NCBI RefSeq assembly: GCF_000524195.1 | Contig: NW_020170398.1 | Location: 1,149,665-1,213,664, forward strand | Direction: 5' to 3' | Source: Echinococcus granulosus | Lineage: Eukaryota > Platyhelminthes > Cestoda > Cyclophyllidea > Taeniidae | DNA length: 64,000 nucleotides | Part shown: positions 47,921 through 60,880 of the stretch, in pieces | Layout of the letters: each line of letters begins with the position of its first letter | Position numbering within the stretch: the stretch's first letter is position 1 | The notes under the pieces: model-generated | Seen by the model: the letters and a program-made list of their open reading frames with translations, nothing else | Database searches by the model: none | Told to the model about the DNA's origin: nothing | Program-made: the position numbers and the translations under genes

Positions 47921-50900
47921 ATGACTACGGTAAGGAATTATGCAAAAAACATTACCTTTAGGTTACAATAATTCATTGTGCTTCAGAAAAGGTTTTATTA
48001 ACGCTGAATAACGTGTCGTCTAGTACTACCATTCGAGCATTGAAGGAGAGGCTTGCATCTCACGGTAACTTGGTTCCTTTCTCTCTATTGGATGTAAATA
48101 GACAAAAAGTACAAGTTCAATCGCATTTCACTTCGATTGGAACCTCGTGAGTTAATATTTCACCGTACGATGATGCGAGTCCTTCTCCATACTGGGCGCA
48201 AGGCTGACTATTTTAATTGAGCGTTCTAGCTTCAAATTCAAGTGACTTTTTGTTATATTCCATGTACTACAACTTTCCGTTGCTTAGACTTTTCTACACG
48301 GTAGAAGAATAGGAACAAGATATCACTTTTCTCATTTCGAATTGTTTGCACCGCCGCAGGTGGGAAGATCCTTTCGAATACTTTCCGTCTCAACGAAATC
48401 GAGGGAGCAGATAAGGTTTCAGAGGTGCGTCTCTTTTACAAGGATCTTGGGCCCCAGGTGGGATGGAGCACTGTCTTTTATCTAGAGTATGCGGGTCCTC
48501 TGGTGATCTACTCAGTAGTCTGGGCGATGCGTCAGCCTGGTTGCCTACTTAACGTCCTCTCGCCTATGCGGACCGATGGGGGACTGCGATGCCTTGCGGG
48601 CATCTGCTACGTGGGCCACTTTGCTAAGCGCCTGTTGGAGACGCGCTTCGTGCATCGCTTCTCTCACGCCACTATGCCGCTAGCCAGCCTCATCCGTAAC
48701 TGCGCCTACTATTGGCTCTTCGCTTTCTCCATCTCCTACTTTACTACCCACCCACTCTACACACCACCCTGTGAGTAAGAATTCAATGGTTATTCGTAGG
48801 CCAATTTCTTTATTAAAAAGTGGTTGCAGATGGGCTTTGTAAACCATGTCTTTAGAGCTTATTGACCACCGATGTTTTGAAATCAATGTTCTGACTGTCC
48901 ATGCACCTAGGAGAACGCTTGGGGAATTGGTTTGGTAGTTGTATCTCCGGTTCGGTCAGTTTGGTCAATTATTCGTCCGACTATTTGTCATGTTCAATGA
49001 GCGCAGCTGCGACATTTACAGCTAGGTTCCGGTGACACCTGCAGTTAAATTCGCTTTGGCAGCTGGTTTAGGAACTAAAATAGTCGTTAAAATGCCTGTG
49101 ACTGCTTTGTCATCGACTTATTAGTTAATTAAATGATTGGTGTTAGGTAGTTGTTATCATGGCAAAGTAAACTGCTGGGATCGGTAGGGTCCAGCTCCCA
49201 ATTCACAGTTTTGATAGTGAAAGTGCTCATTTACTCGGTATATGTATGGACTTGTAATTTGATTGAAGCAAGAATTGGTTCACAAAGTTGGAAGGTGGTT
49301 CCTTACCCAAGTGTTGAAGTAATGGCTCTACAACTTTGAATAGAAAACTTGAATGAGCACTTGCCATTTTTTTTCTTTCTAAGGTATAGAGGAGGATTTT
49401 AAAGCGCACTCGTGATCCATTAATCTTGAAACTAGCGCCTTTTGAATGCTAATGTTCCATCTATAGTTAGTTTTTATCTTGTAACTTGTTCTTACAGTTG
49501 TAGTTAGGGTTCAAAAACATACAATTTTGATTTACTTAGTCTGATGGTAGAGAACTCTTAAATGGTATTTACTGAAAGCCAAAAATGCACCAGAATCGCG
49601 GCTTTTACCAGCAGATTGGAAAAGGGCAGTGCACAGACCCGGTTCAACTGCCCTCCTTGCAGACCCTAGTATTGACTTATCTTGCGAGTGCATAATCTCA
49701 AATTAAGCCCGCGTTTTTTTAAAACAAGTTCGAAACACGACAAAAAATAGTTCACACTCCAAAAACGGGACTTATTTCTCTCTCATTTCTTACCATTTTA
49801 GCCTTTGGCTGGCCCCAAGTCTACACTGGTTTGGGCCTATTCCTGGTAAGTTATTTGCACAAAATTTCCTTCAGTGGTACCATTTTTGAACTAGGTTTTG
49901 GTGTTTAACTCTCCGTCTTTTTATTTGCGTCCAACGTGAGTTCGAACACCTTGGATTCAAAAGCGCGCTACGGCGTCCTTTTTACATTAAACATGCTCGT
50001 GAACGGGACGGTTAGGATCCACCTCATTAAAAGCCTGTGAATTGCCACCTGATTGGCTTCACCTTGGATTCGATTTCTTGCGTTCTCCTTGGATCTTAAA
50101 GTTGGTCTTTTTGTGTACTTGATACTCATTCAGGCGACATTTAAAGCAAACCGAGACACTAAGCCTGGTATAATGCAATCCAAACATTAGTAATCGAGAT
50201 GGAGGCGATACGAGTAGCACGCGCGGCAATGAACGGCGTCACCTCTTAGAGGAGACTTCGGGCACCAGCTTTAACAGGCTGCGACGCTCGGCCACCCGGC
50301 AGCAGTAAGCCATCCCATTTACCGTCACTTAACCATTTTGTTAAGAGCATCCCAAACGCTTTCGCCTTAAAGCACCTAACCGTACGGTTTGTGCTACTGG
50401 GGCTTACTTCTCTGCGTTCTGTGAATCAGCTTAAATTCTTCGCAACAACGATTTCAGTGCCACTATAGGGTGCGATGAAACCCACAAAATAAATACTTAC
50501 TACAGGTGGCCTAATGCCCTTCACGTCGTTGCCATTGTCGCTCCTTATTATGCATTCTCTTTAGCTCGGTGAGGCGGGCAACTTCTGCTGCCACATCGCA
50601 CTGCGCAATCTGAGGCCGGCAGGATCTACACTGCGTCAGATGCCGCGTCCCGTACCCAACTCTCCGCTCACCTTCCTCTTCAACTACGTTGCCTGCCCCA
50701 ATTACACCTACGAGACGCTCAGCTGGATCGGCTTCACTGTGATGACCCAAACCCTCCCAGGTCAATTGCTACTGTGTAATTAGTTTAAACAGGTCACTGC
50801 GAGTTTTTTGATCCACTGGAGGAATTACTCCTACCTTCTGTGGCCAAGCAGGCTCGCTATACAGACGAATGAGCCGTCGGTTATGGTTTGCGACTGGCTT

Positions 50901-51232
50901 ACACATTTTTTTTGTGCCTATGGCAGGGTTGTTTTAATCCTTTACGAGCTTTTGAGGCACTGGAACACGTTTAATCAATTGTAAGAGGAGCTGTTCCTCA
51001 TGCTCTGAGGCTGGTCTGAACGTTCCATTGTTAGTGTTTTTTTTGGCTTTGAATTGGTGTTGCTTTTGCAAGATTTTAAGCAATTGGTTCTCTTGTCTTT
51101 GCAGCTGCAGCGTTTACGGTGCTGGGTTTCTGGACGATGGCACAATGGGCACGAAATAAATTGCGTGCGTATCGCAGCGAGTTCGCCTCCTGTCCGAAGG
51201 AGCTGAAGGCGATTGTGCCACTCATCTACTAG
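47921..51232 (+). CDS. TECR: Very-long-chain trans-2-enoyl-CoA reductase
   Basis: Seven exons (47921-47929, 47992-48064, 48102-48146, 48360-48770, 49802-49845, 50565-50760, 51105-51232) give 301 residues; human TECR has 308. The N-terminal part is a ubiquitin-like fold (VLLTLNNVSSSTTIRALKER). Next come FYKDLGPQVGWSTVFYLEYAGPL, the KRLLETRFVHRFSHATMPL block, YYWLFAFSISYFTTHPLYTPP, LRNLRPAGST, CPNYTYETLSWIGF and a basic C-terminus ending PLIY. The enzyme is a multi-pass endoplasmic reticulum protein that reduces trans-2-enoyl-CoA with NADPH, the last step of very-long-chain fatty acid elongation, and also serves the sphingosine degradation pathway. Cestodes are thought to lack de novo fatty acid synthesis but can modify host lipids, so this step fits their biology. 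Exon 1 codes only MTT and is the least certain part; its acceptor is set by phase. The intron after exon 4 is about 1 kb. Confidence 0.94.
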
Positions 51233-52033
51233 AGGGCTCATCCCTGTGCTCTCTGGCTTGTTTGCTTGTTAAGCTGACACATTACCATTATCCATATGCA
51301 CATGTTTGCTTGTGTGGTGTGTTCAGTTGCTTTATTTACCACTTGTAAGTCGATGAACAGGGTTAGCAGCAGGTGTGTCGTTTTCATGGCTTTGGGTGCC
51401 GTTGGTAGGGGGAGGGGGGGGTCCGAGGCTCTGGCCTCCTCTAGGGGTCGTGTTACGTCGCGTCACGCGTGAGACCTACCCGGTTCTACGTTTAAAGTAA
51501 TGGGTCGGGGCTTTTGCGTTGCAAGGGCGGTAGCATCGAGATTTTCCGAGGGTAGGAGGTGATGAATTTGGACGTGTTTGTAAAGTCATGAAAACTCGCT
51601 AAGAATTAGACTTAAGGCGTGCGCTACCAGTGTGGCCGATGTCAAAAGCATAAGGACAGTCTCTCATAAAATATGGTGGAAGAAAGCAGCATCCGACTTG
51701 TAAAGGTGTTTTGCAAAAGTAGGCGGCACCAAACTTACTGCTTTGCTGCTGGACTTGTACTTGCTCTAATTTCTACACGTATCTTTCTGTCAAATTCTTA
51801 ACAATTTGGTAAGTTAGCATGAATTTGTCGTCCTACGCGTAAGTCTAAGGAATAATTTAAAGTTTAATTTTACACTTTTTTACTTTTTGTTGCGTAGTTT
51901 AGAAAATCCTTACATATAATTTATCCCTGTTTGTTAAAATGGATCAGAAGATATCTTTAGGGTTACGTCCCCGCTACACCCAGTTATGCGTAGTGGTGTG
52001 TCTTGACGGCTGGTCGTTCGACACTTCGCCTAC
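51233..52033. other. Intergenic, TECR 3' region and upstream of the tRNase Z-like gene
   Basis: The two genes run in the same direction. No exon, repeat or clear poly(A) hexamer was recognised. A run of G lies near 51411-51421. Confidence 0.4.
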
Positions 52034-53186
52034 ATGAGTCGCGGTTATCCTATCGAAGATTTTTACGTATATGGATGGTCAATTTCGGGGAACGAAACCG
52101 CGATTGGCGTCCAAAAACATCGGATGTTTTTTATGTTTGATGTCGGTATTGCTCCTGCCTGGTCAGTGAATGCTGAACACGTATTCATCAGGTAAGCCGT
52201 ATCACTTGGTAAGTTCTATTTCTTTAAGCCACGGTCACATTGATCACATCGGGGCTATTTGTCAGCATATGAGAAAGCGGGAATTAAATCGACTACCTCC
52301 TGCTCTATATTACCTTCTTCCGAACTTGATTGAACCAGTTAGGGCACTCTGTCGCGCTTTTGGTCAACTACAAGGTGAAGAAATTTATTCTTTACTTCAT
52401 CCACGCTTGGTGGAGATGTCACCGGGTTCATCAATGAAAGTGCGTACAGCTCCATAAAGTCTCGATGAGTCTGTTAACAACTAGGGTTGATGACGTTTTA
52501 GATCTTTATTAACGATGTGCTATGCGTTATTTTATCTAGATAAATAGCAGATGGTCGGTCGAAAGTTTCCCAACTGACCACGTCTGTCAAAGTCAGGGGT
52601 ATATTCTTTTCCATAAGGACTATCACTCAGGAGTCCGCACAGCTGAAATTGCATATACAGGTTTTTGAAGTCTTTTTGTGCATAAAGTGGTGTATTTTAG
52701 GGTTAATAGTGTGCAGATATGTGTCTACATTTTTCGTAATCGGTTTCAGGAGACACTCGATTTACAATATTCACTCAACCAGCCCACCGTGACATCTTAC
52801 GAGTTAGGCTTCTGATAAGCGAGGTTACCTATTTGGATGAAAACCTAAGAATGAAAGAGAATGCAGAAAAGTACGGTCATAGCCGCATCCACGAGTATGC
52901 CGAAAACGCATACCTGTTTGAGGTGAGTGTGTTCCACGTGAAGAAATAACACCTTAACAATTTTTGAGGCAGTATTTGCTTGCATCTTTAAAACACGGTT
53001 TCTTTGTTACAGGAGGTGGGTGCATTGTTTCTTATCCACTTCTCCGACCGATATTCTGTACCGGCAATTAAGGATCGCGTTTACGGGTACCTCCCGCCAG
53101 AGCTGGGAAGGAAGGTTTTTTGCTCCTTGACTGCGAAGAAGGCGAGCAGACTTGAACACAGCGCTTTCCCACCACCCTTGCAATAA
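52034..53186 (+). CDS. tRNase Z-like metallo-beta-lactamase-fold protein
   Basis: Five exons (52034-52191, 52229-52439, 52540-52660, 52750-52922, 53013-53186) give 278 residues starting MSRGYPIEDFYVYGW. The zinc motif SHGHIDHIG gives ligands H54, H56, D58 and H59. Further likely ligands are H137 (FPTDH), D165 (YTGDT) and H230 (LIHFSDRY). The order, and the GHSRIHEYAENAYLFEEVGALFLIHFSDRY-type ending, matches short-form ribonuclease Z, which cuts tRNA precursors 3' of the discriminator base. No flexible arm typical of tRNase Z was identified by eye, so a related hydrolase is possible. Introns are 37, 100, 89 and 90 nt; the first one splits the Ser codon directly before the HxHxDH motif. Length is in the short-form range. 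The start is the first methionine of an in-frame conserved N-terminus. Confidence 0.88.
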
Positions 53187-53631
53187 TGCTACGTCTACTG
53201 GTTAATTCCCAGTAGATTATTTTTTTTTTAATCCTAGCAATTTTTTATCTGTAATGCAATGATACTTTTACTTAAAGTCAGTGTAGAAGGATGTCGTTTC
53301 ATTATTTTGAAAGTTTTTTGGGTCACGGTTGGAACGGTATCCTTTTTTCGGTGCCTTGCGGTGACTTTTTTGCCTATCTTTGGGGCGGCTGGATGCATCG
53401 CTTCCCTCTAGCTGTTCATCAGTCTTGCTGCATGGGACATAGCGAAGTCATTAACACCTTGAGCCCGACTGGGCTCTTCCTTTGGAAACACTTTCCAATG
53501 TTTTTCCGCCAGCAGCAGGAAAGGGGAATGGTGCGTGTGTAGCTAATCATACTTAACTACTCGTTGTCTTCTGCCTCTGTGGAGTAGTCCGGTGTTCACT
53601 CCTTCAGCCTGCCAGCTCTTCTGCTTGTTAA

Positions 53632-53637
53632 AATAAA
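53632..53637 (+). terminator. Candidate poly(A) signal of the tRNase Z-like gene
   Basis: AATAAA about 445 nt downstream of the stop codon, the first canonical hexamer on the plus strand after it. Confidence 0.4.
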
Positions 53638-56600
53638 TCTTGGATGGCGATGTGGAAGGCTTCTGGGGAGCCCCGAAGGCCACAGTTTCTTATCGGTTAG
53701 ATGTTTACTCTCGGATATTGAAGAGCGTGTCCCCAACGTAGCTCCCACCAGAATTGAAGCAGGAGGTATTTTGTTGTCTAAATGCTAGTGGAGCAGGGTC
53801 ATGTTTCAGCCAGTCTATTTTGGCCTTAATGAAACACGTGGTATGTGACCTTAAACTTAACTATTCATATCGTTGCCTAAAATGTGACACCTTTCCTCGC
53901 ATTGTTTTCATACAACTGTTGCCAACTGATGCACGGAATTCACTGCCCGTAGGACATCGGGCACTTTTCTAGCACTGTCATCTAAATTAGTCTTTCTTCG
54001 AGACAGTTTACAGCGTAGAGGACATCACATTCAGAAGCACCAACCGGTAGGTGTTCCATATATGAGAAAAAATTCATTCATGGATTACCATTTAGGCAAG
54101 CTGGTTTAATAATCAAAAGCCTCACCCGGAAGTTGTCTCGGTGGATCCTTTCACTATGGACCAGAATCCACGTATTTCCTGAGGAAACTCACAGGAAAAA
54201 ACCGCAAGCTAATCCACTGTTGATGTCAAAAAGTGTGCTGCATCCTCCCAAAGACGAAAGAAACTTCAATTACTGTTGGCAGGCAGTAATCGTTTTGGCA
54301 AACTATACAGCCGCGACTTTCACCATTGCAGTTTGTCACCATGCTCCAGTTATGTTAACTAAAAACTGTATCCTAACTTGTGTAATGGAATCGTAAAACT
54401 TGCCCTAAATCAAGCCATTTGACCTCACCACTGTCAGAGGAAGTTATGAAGCCCTCCTGATGAATTGTGTGACAATGTCACAAGAATTGAATAACATGAT
54501 AAACCGGTTCTGTGGAATAGTCTATAGGCAGGGCGGGGTAGTTCAATGCGACATCAGGTGTTGTACAGCTATCTACCCAAACCGAATTCTTTCAGGCACC
54601 AATAAGTATCGTCTCACTGGTCACAACTGAACAGAATGGGGCTTAGCAATGACCGCTGCAAATCAGGCTTGCTTCCCAGCGCTGAACTTCGGTGAATGCT
54701 CTCTCGTAGCCGGCGATTTTTTATCGCTGTTCCACACAATGCAGGATTCCAATTTGTGCCACCTCACAACAACACAGACGCTTGGGATCTCCCACTTTGG
54801 TGGCTATTTTTTCCGTGAGAGTCCGAGGCATTGCCTTTGGCTCAGTCCTGATTGCCTGGGCTCGCGTTAGCCGCTCCTTAAGTGCGCTGGCAATCACTCG
54901 AAACCTTCCCTCGGTCAATTCCTAGCGGGAGAAAGCGCCTAAACATGATGAATGTCTGTCGCAAATTATATGTAGTTTCCACTCATTAATGTAGGCCATA
55001 GTCCCAGTTCAGTCTGTAGCGGTCTTTGTGCATCGTCATAGTCTCCAGATTGAAAGAAGGTAGACGCTGGCTCATCTTCGCGAGACTGTTATCGCAGTTC
55101 CGGCTCTTGGAGGAGATGCAGTGCCCACGAGAACATCACGAAAAGGCCTCCACATCAACTGATTGAGGTACGTAGTTGTTAATCCTTCGTCCTCTCTCAC
55201 TCACTCTCGCCCTCTCTGCCCCTTTCTATTCACCTCGTCTGCCTTTTTTCCGCTTCAAAAGCGACAGATTGTCCACGTCAACTTCAGTTCTCTCTTAACT
55301 TACCTTACAAACAGGTCGAATTTAGTGGCAGGTAGATGTTGCTCATGCAATGATGGCATCGCTCTGCTCCGTTTTTGTGCACTGTTCATTGTGTCTTATA
55401 TAGTAGTGGCAAGGAGACCACAAACGACGCTGTTTGCGAGGTGGAGCAGCGCTATCGTGGCTATTTGGCCAAGGCCTTGGAGGTGAAGGGGATCACTGTT
55501 GCACTGATATTGTTGCTTTCTCGGTACTGCTCGGTACTGCCTTTCCAAACTGTTCTTGCATCGGATAGGGCAGCATCCGAATGATTTTTTAATAGACAGT
55601 TTAGCTCTTAGAAACAAATTCTAGCGTCCTCACAAATGATACTGACCTAGGCAATTCTCGTGTGATGGCATCTTCGCATTGACAATCACGGCCAACGAAA
55701 ACCGTAGAAGTGGGTAGCTTCAATAAAAATGTGTCACCGAGGAAAAAGGAGGTGAGCATTACGCTAACCAGACATGCCGGAACAGCGAGGGCGAGGCGAT
55801 GGTGCGGTGATATCGAGGGCATTGAAGATAATGCCGATGGTGACGAAGGTAGTGCAAAAGGAGATGTGGTGGATTCTCACACACACGACCATCAGCTGCA
55901 GACTGCAACCATGATATCTGTGTCCTTGGTGGACATCAATGCGCGATTCCCAACATGGAGTCCGACTCCCTTACTTACGCAGCATTACTGTCTCATCAGC
56001 CCCGAGTTAATGTGCAATTACCCAATCGTGGTCTCACAGAGCCCCTTTGGACCCTAGATCTCATGACCTCAATCCTTCCTTCATTTCGACGTGTATATTT
56101 GTCTACAGGACATCGCTCAACTTGCTTACATTTGAAACCACAATCACCCTTTTTGCTTGGCCATTTATCTATTAATATCAGCGTGATTTCTGATTGATAC
56201 AAAGCGGAGTCCCCATCGCTACTAGTTTAGAGTTAGGGTACCTGTTTTGAAGAGGTTTATGGCTCCAGCATATCAGCAAGACCTTGTATCAGAGAATTTA
56301 CTCAACTGCTGCGCAATATGTGTTCGGCTTTCTTCAAGGCCGCCAAATGTGGTGTCCGAACATGAAGTGTAAATGTGCTTACCTTGTGTCCCGGGGCATT
56401 GAGGACATGCAGCACTGTTTGTAAATAGTAAATTATTGGAACTTCTGATAATTACCTCTTACTAACACTGAGTTGATACAACAGTTTTACTGAGCGATTT
56501 ACCGCGTAGATCAATGACCTAAGAGTCCTTCAGTACGTTTATAGCAAACCCTCCCCTACAGTGGAGTTCCAATGAGGTTAGAAAAGAGGCACAGCATTCT

Positions 56601-58268
56601 GTGTTCCTAGCAGTGAAATTGTGATCCCCATTCCAAATCATTCCTATTTGATTCTTATGGCCTCTCCCCAAGCCATGGCGTCGTAAAGGTAGGGATGTGT
56701 CTAAGAACATCACCAAGAGAAAGACTAGAATTGAGTGTGCTTTCGGCAATTCCATCCACTCGAGCTCCACAAGATGGTTGTCTGAAACTAGCGCTTCGCC
56801 GCGCTTGGCCAATTGGACAAGTCTATTGTGTAGCCGTCTATGGTGATTCTACGCAGATGCTGACTAAGCAGTAAGCGGCATCCTTTTCATGCCTCTAGTA
56901 GTAAAGAAAAAACAGGCTGACAGATGAGCATGTTGGTAGGTCGATGGGCAGCGCTAAATTGGAAGCCACTCTGCCTCGTGACATTCAATAAATTAACATG
57001 CTTTTGGGCAGATGTTCACCTGTGTAGGGAGTGGTATATAAAACACCCTATTGCAAGGCATCAACTGGCTCTAAACAATGCGAGGTTAAGCCTATAAATT
57101 TACATCTACCAACAGTTTATGATAATTGACACAAGTCATTGACAAAAGAAGGCGCCTAAAACAAAGCATAACATGAGAAGGTGCCTGTGAAGATCCAATG
57201 CAAAATTTATTTGTGTACTTGGAAAAGCAACCTGGCAGGGGAGAAATTTGTGCTTTTTTTAAAAGCGAACCCTTTAATTTTACCCAATGGTCTTCTGGCC
57301 CTCGACGAATTTCGGTGAAGAGACAGTTTGTAATTAATCATACACTTCTGGTGTGGATGTTTTTAAACGCTTGCACCAGAGTGTTGAAGGCAAGTAATAA
57401 GATTAAGATTAGGTACTAAATACACATCTTGTAATCATACACATTTTAATGAAGTTTTTTTGGTTTGCTTGACATTTCAGCAAGTAAAACTTACATTCAA
57501 TAATAAATAATTTTTTGACACAAAAAAACAAAAAAAAGAGTTCTAGGTAAAGAATTTTCTTTACAATGTGTTTTTGACTGCTATTAGCCATTGTTTTAAT
57601 CGTCAGCTGTGGACTCGAGGGTTTTGGAGAAGGTCGTATTTCCGTATAAATAGGCCAATGGGAAGGCGGATTTTCTTATTACACAATGCATATGTGTTAC
57701 TGGGGTATCATTTGCCTTTGCTTGACGTCACTGGTTATCCAATGTTCATGGCAAACTAGTGGTAATATTCTCTCTTGATTTTTATGTTATGTGTAAGCCT
57801 TATTTGGTGATGGGTTTTTACTCACTTGTGAATTATTCTTCCATATCCCACAGCCAAATTTTAATTACTTGAATGGATGAGTTATTATAACTTTTCTGCT
57901 ATATTTCCATAATATCTCGGTATGGCTCCTCTTCATCATTCTTCAAATTGATAGAAGGATGTGCATGAGCTGGTCCAATTGCTCTTCAATAAATATTTTT
58001 AATGATATTGTAGGAGAGTTGGGGGATAATTTAAATGCCGTTATCTAACATCATTCCTAATACTGATTGATAATAGGCAGCTCATATTATCATTACCATA
58101 AGGTTACATTAAACGCCTGTATGGTATTAAAATTGTAACTAATTAAGTAGAACTTGTTGAAGATTTATTTTTGCAATTGCTCTTTTCCGTTTCATTTTGC
58201 ATTGAATGTCAGTGGAGATTTTAGAGCATAAAGCTCAGTTGCTCACACAAAATGATCTTTCTCCCTAG
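53638..58268. other. Gene-poor stretch with scattered exon-like pieces
   Basis: No complete gene was found. One plus-strand piece at about 55402-55482 follows a TTATATAG acceptor, reads KETTNDAVCEVEQRYRGYL and ends at a GTGAAG donor. Another at about 53715-53772 reads RIEAGGILLSKC before a stop. Neither could be tied to a family or to partner exons, so they may be relics. Confidence 0.3.
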
Positions 58269-58452
58269 ATCTCATTGGACTTTCAGGGGGTTCTCAAGAT
58301 ACCCGGTAAGCTTGGCATCCGTTTCCATCCGTTTTAAAGATATTTAAAAGTCGATTTACATTTGAACAGTTTTTCCGGAGCGAATCCTCTATGTTAGTGT
58401 TGAGCTTTTTGGACCGGATTACTATCTATTTCTACGCTACATATTTCACTAA
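58269..58452 (+). pseudogene. SPATA6-like N-terminal fragment
   Basis: Two pieces (58269-58305 and 58370-58452) join across a 64-nt GT-AG intron in phase. They read ISLDFQGVLKIPG then VFPERILYVSVELFGPDYY before a TAA. The pattern L-x-L...P-G-V...LYVSV-x-LFG resembles the conserved N-terminal domain of spermatogenesis-associated protein 6, a protein of the sperm head-tail connecting piece. The rest of that domain and the protein were not seen, and no donor ends the second piece. It could be a relic or the visible part of a gene with distant exons. Confidence 0.28.
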
Positions 58453-60054
58453 TGTGACTACTTAAAGAATTGAATTAAAGCCTGATAACACACTGAGTAA
58501 CGATTCTTTGATCTTAGAATAAAAGTTTCTTTTAATCTCGTAAATGAAAAGTTGCATTCACTTTGTTTGAAAGTGTCGTGGGGAAATGTGGTGAGCCACT
58601 ACTGCTGAATAACGCTGATTGGACATGCCTGAAAGATTGATAATAATATCGCTGCATTAATAAATTTTAAGTCAAGAGTTTAAGCACTTAATGATCAGTA
58701 CAAAGAATGCGATAAAAATCTGGGAGCACATGGACTTTATTTTCGCAACCAAGAGAGCACTCGCTTCGTTAATCATGGGTTTGTCAAACAGCATAATCAA
58801 TTACCCGCATATAGCAGGGCGTGCTCCATTGTTCTACATCGTAGCGACAACATCTACACGGTGGGAAATATTTAAAGAAACGAGAAGATATTAGAAGTGG
58901 TTAACCTTGGGTGGAAAGGCTAGTCGCCATGCCTAAGGCAAGCACATCCGAGTGATTTGCCATTTTGACATCAATTATGACGCGTCTCCTGTAAAAGCAG
59001 AATGGATTTGACCTACCCGCTTTTCCATTAATTGAATTGGCTAGTTATTTGTACAGATTCGCTTCAGATTCCAGCTGTCTATCTGACTCCTTTATGGAGG
59101 CCCTGCACATTGTCAATCGTCTCCACGGTCAAGGGCTGGGGGCATACTTAACCTGAACTCTTTGCATCCCCTAAAAGCACTCTTGTTTAAACAATGTCAA
59201 TACGCGGTACCGTTTCCTCAACGACTGTCAATAAAATCAGAGTAAAAGGCGTCAAAGTAAGGATAATGGATCGAAAAATATCAGTTTAATTCACCTTTAA
59301 AAATCTTAGTTGTATTGTTTTCTAGGTGATGACTACGTCCTTATCTTAGCGCCATTTTGAGGCCAAAGTCTCGAGTTAAGGTCATAGGTTAAATGCTTCA
59401 CTGTTTCTTTTTCCTATTAAAAATCACCTTGAATCATTCCGTTTGTAAACCGTATACAATTTGTACGCTCGTGTACCTTCAACTTTTTAGACTCCGTCCT
59501 GCATTATCGTTTCTACCAGGTTTGTCCCCACTCAAGCTAATAATTATAGTCCATAACCCAGCCTTAATTTGCTTCCGCACGACAGTAAACATATTGCCTT
59601 CTTTTGCTCTCAGTCAGTGAATTCAAGGGGCACAAAGGCAGAAGATGCTTTTACCATCAGTGTTTCTGTCTCTTTGTGATGTTCGTAGTACTTGGCAAGA
59701 TTTACATGCATTCCCTCGAGTTTGAAGGTGCACCAGCGTATTCCGCTCGTAGCTACTGGTGGAGAATTTTGTGGCTAGAAGTGGTCTATTGGACACCGAA
59801 CACGAAACAGTGAGTGGATTGGTTGGATTGTAGATCCCATGCGATACCATGTAATTGGTGTAGAGAGATGGCATGAAGTGGTTTCTCCCACCACACATCA
59901 TTGCGAGTTGTTGGTGGCAGTGTTCTAGAGCTTCTGCCATCCCTCCAACACCGAATAGACGTTGAGTAGCTCTTCTCAATAAGCAGGTAAATGTACATCA
60001 ACCCTAAAGCTCAACTTGACCTCGTTGAGTCAAACCGCAGTGAGTGTAACATGA
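58453..60054. other. Intergenic, nothing recognised
   Basis: AT-rich with short ORFs. Upstream exons of the FN3 gene (signal peptide, further FN3 domains) are expected in or before this stretch but were not found. Confidence 0.3.
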
Positions 60055-60291
60055 AAGCTCTCGAGTGTAAAGAATGAATTGGATGTGCTCACTACTTATA
60101 CCAATAGATCTGTAAAAACGATTATAGTAAGAAAAGTCGGCGGTTGCACGATTGACGGTCTCTCTCCCTACAGTCGAAACGAGGTTTGTGTTCCACCCTG
60201 TTTCGTACATGCGCAGACCTCTGCGGACGCTTCGTCCGCAACATCAGCATCCACCTATTCACTGGACACTCCATTAGTGTCAATTAAATAT
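60055..60291 (+). pseudogene. Incomplete FN3 domain, likely member of the downstream array
   Basis: One frame contains TIIVRKVGGCTIDGLSPYS followed by EVCVPPC. This matches the C-terminal half of the FN3 domains downstream (Cys, G-x-x-P-x-x-x-Y, Cys pair). The N-terminal half with the conserved Trp is absent, and no clean donor closes the piece. It is probably a decayed domain exon; a mis-split functional exon cannot be excluded. Confidence 0.35.
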
Positions 60292-60880
60292 TCAGGAGCG
60301 TTTGAATTTGACCCCAAATCGGATTTGCCCATTCACAGTCCTTTCTCCTTTAATATTATAACAACTTGGCCTTAGATTGAAGAATATTTACCAATTATCC
60401 TCTATAGAAAGCATTCCCGAGGAATACCCACAAATACTGCAATGCCTCACTGGCAGTTGCATTTCGATGGCATTTAAAAGTAAGGGAATGACATGGTTTG
60501 GGGTGTCAGGCTCACGAATTTGTGGCAGAGTTGAGTATTGCAACTTCATCAAAGCCAACTCCACCGGAATGATTGGCTGCTGTGCTTGAGTCGGAGCACA
60601 GAAATGGAGGAGTGGGATGACTTGAAGACGCGGTTCCCTTAATTCCACTTTTAGCACTCAAACCCATGCAAACTGTAAAAGCGTTCCCACGTTGCTCTCT
60701 GGTTAGTGGTGCAGCTACTCTTGCATTAAACTTTTCTTACCCCCAAGTTTCTCTAACTCGCTTTGGACAAATTTCCATCAAGCTACCTCAAACTCCTCAT
60801 TACGTGTATTTACATAAATCATTTACATATTCGTCACCACACCTTAAGTCTTCTCATTCCCTCCTCTTTCCCTCGTACAG

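Noticed and set aside
53291..53542. Plus-strand ORF directly after the tRNase Z-like gene
   Set aside because: Lies in the probable 3' untranslated region before the poly(A) signal and has no recognisable domain.
53715..53800. Possible threonine-aspartase/asparaginase-like piece (GGILLSK)
   Set aside because: Only one short motif agrees, a stop follows at once, and the catalytic Thr context is absent.
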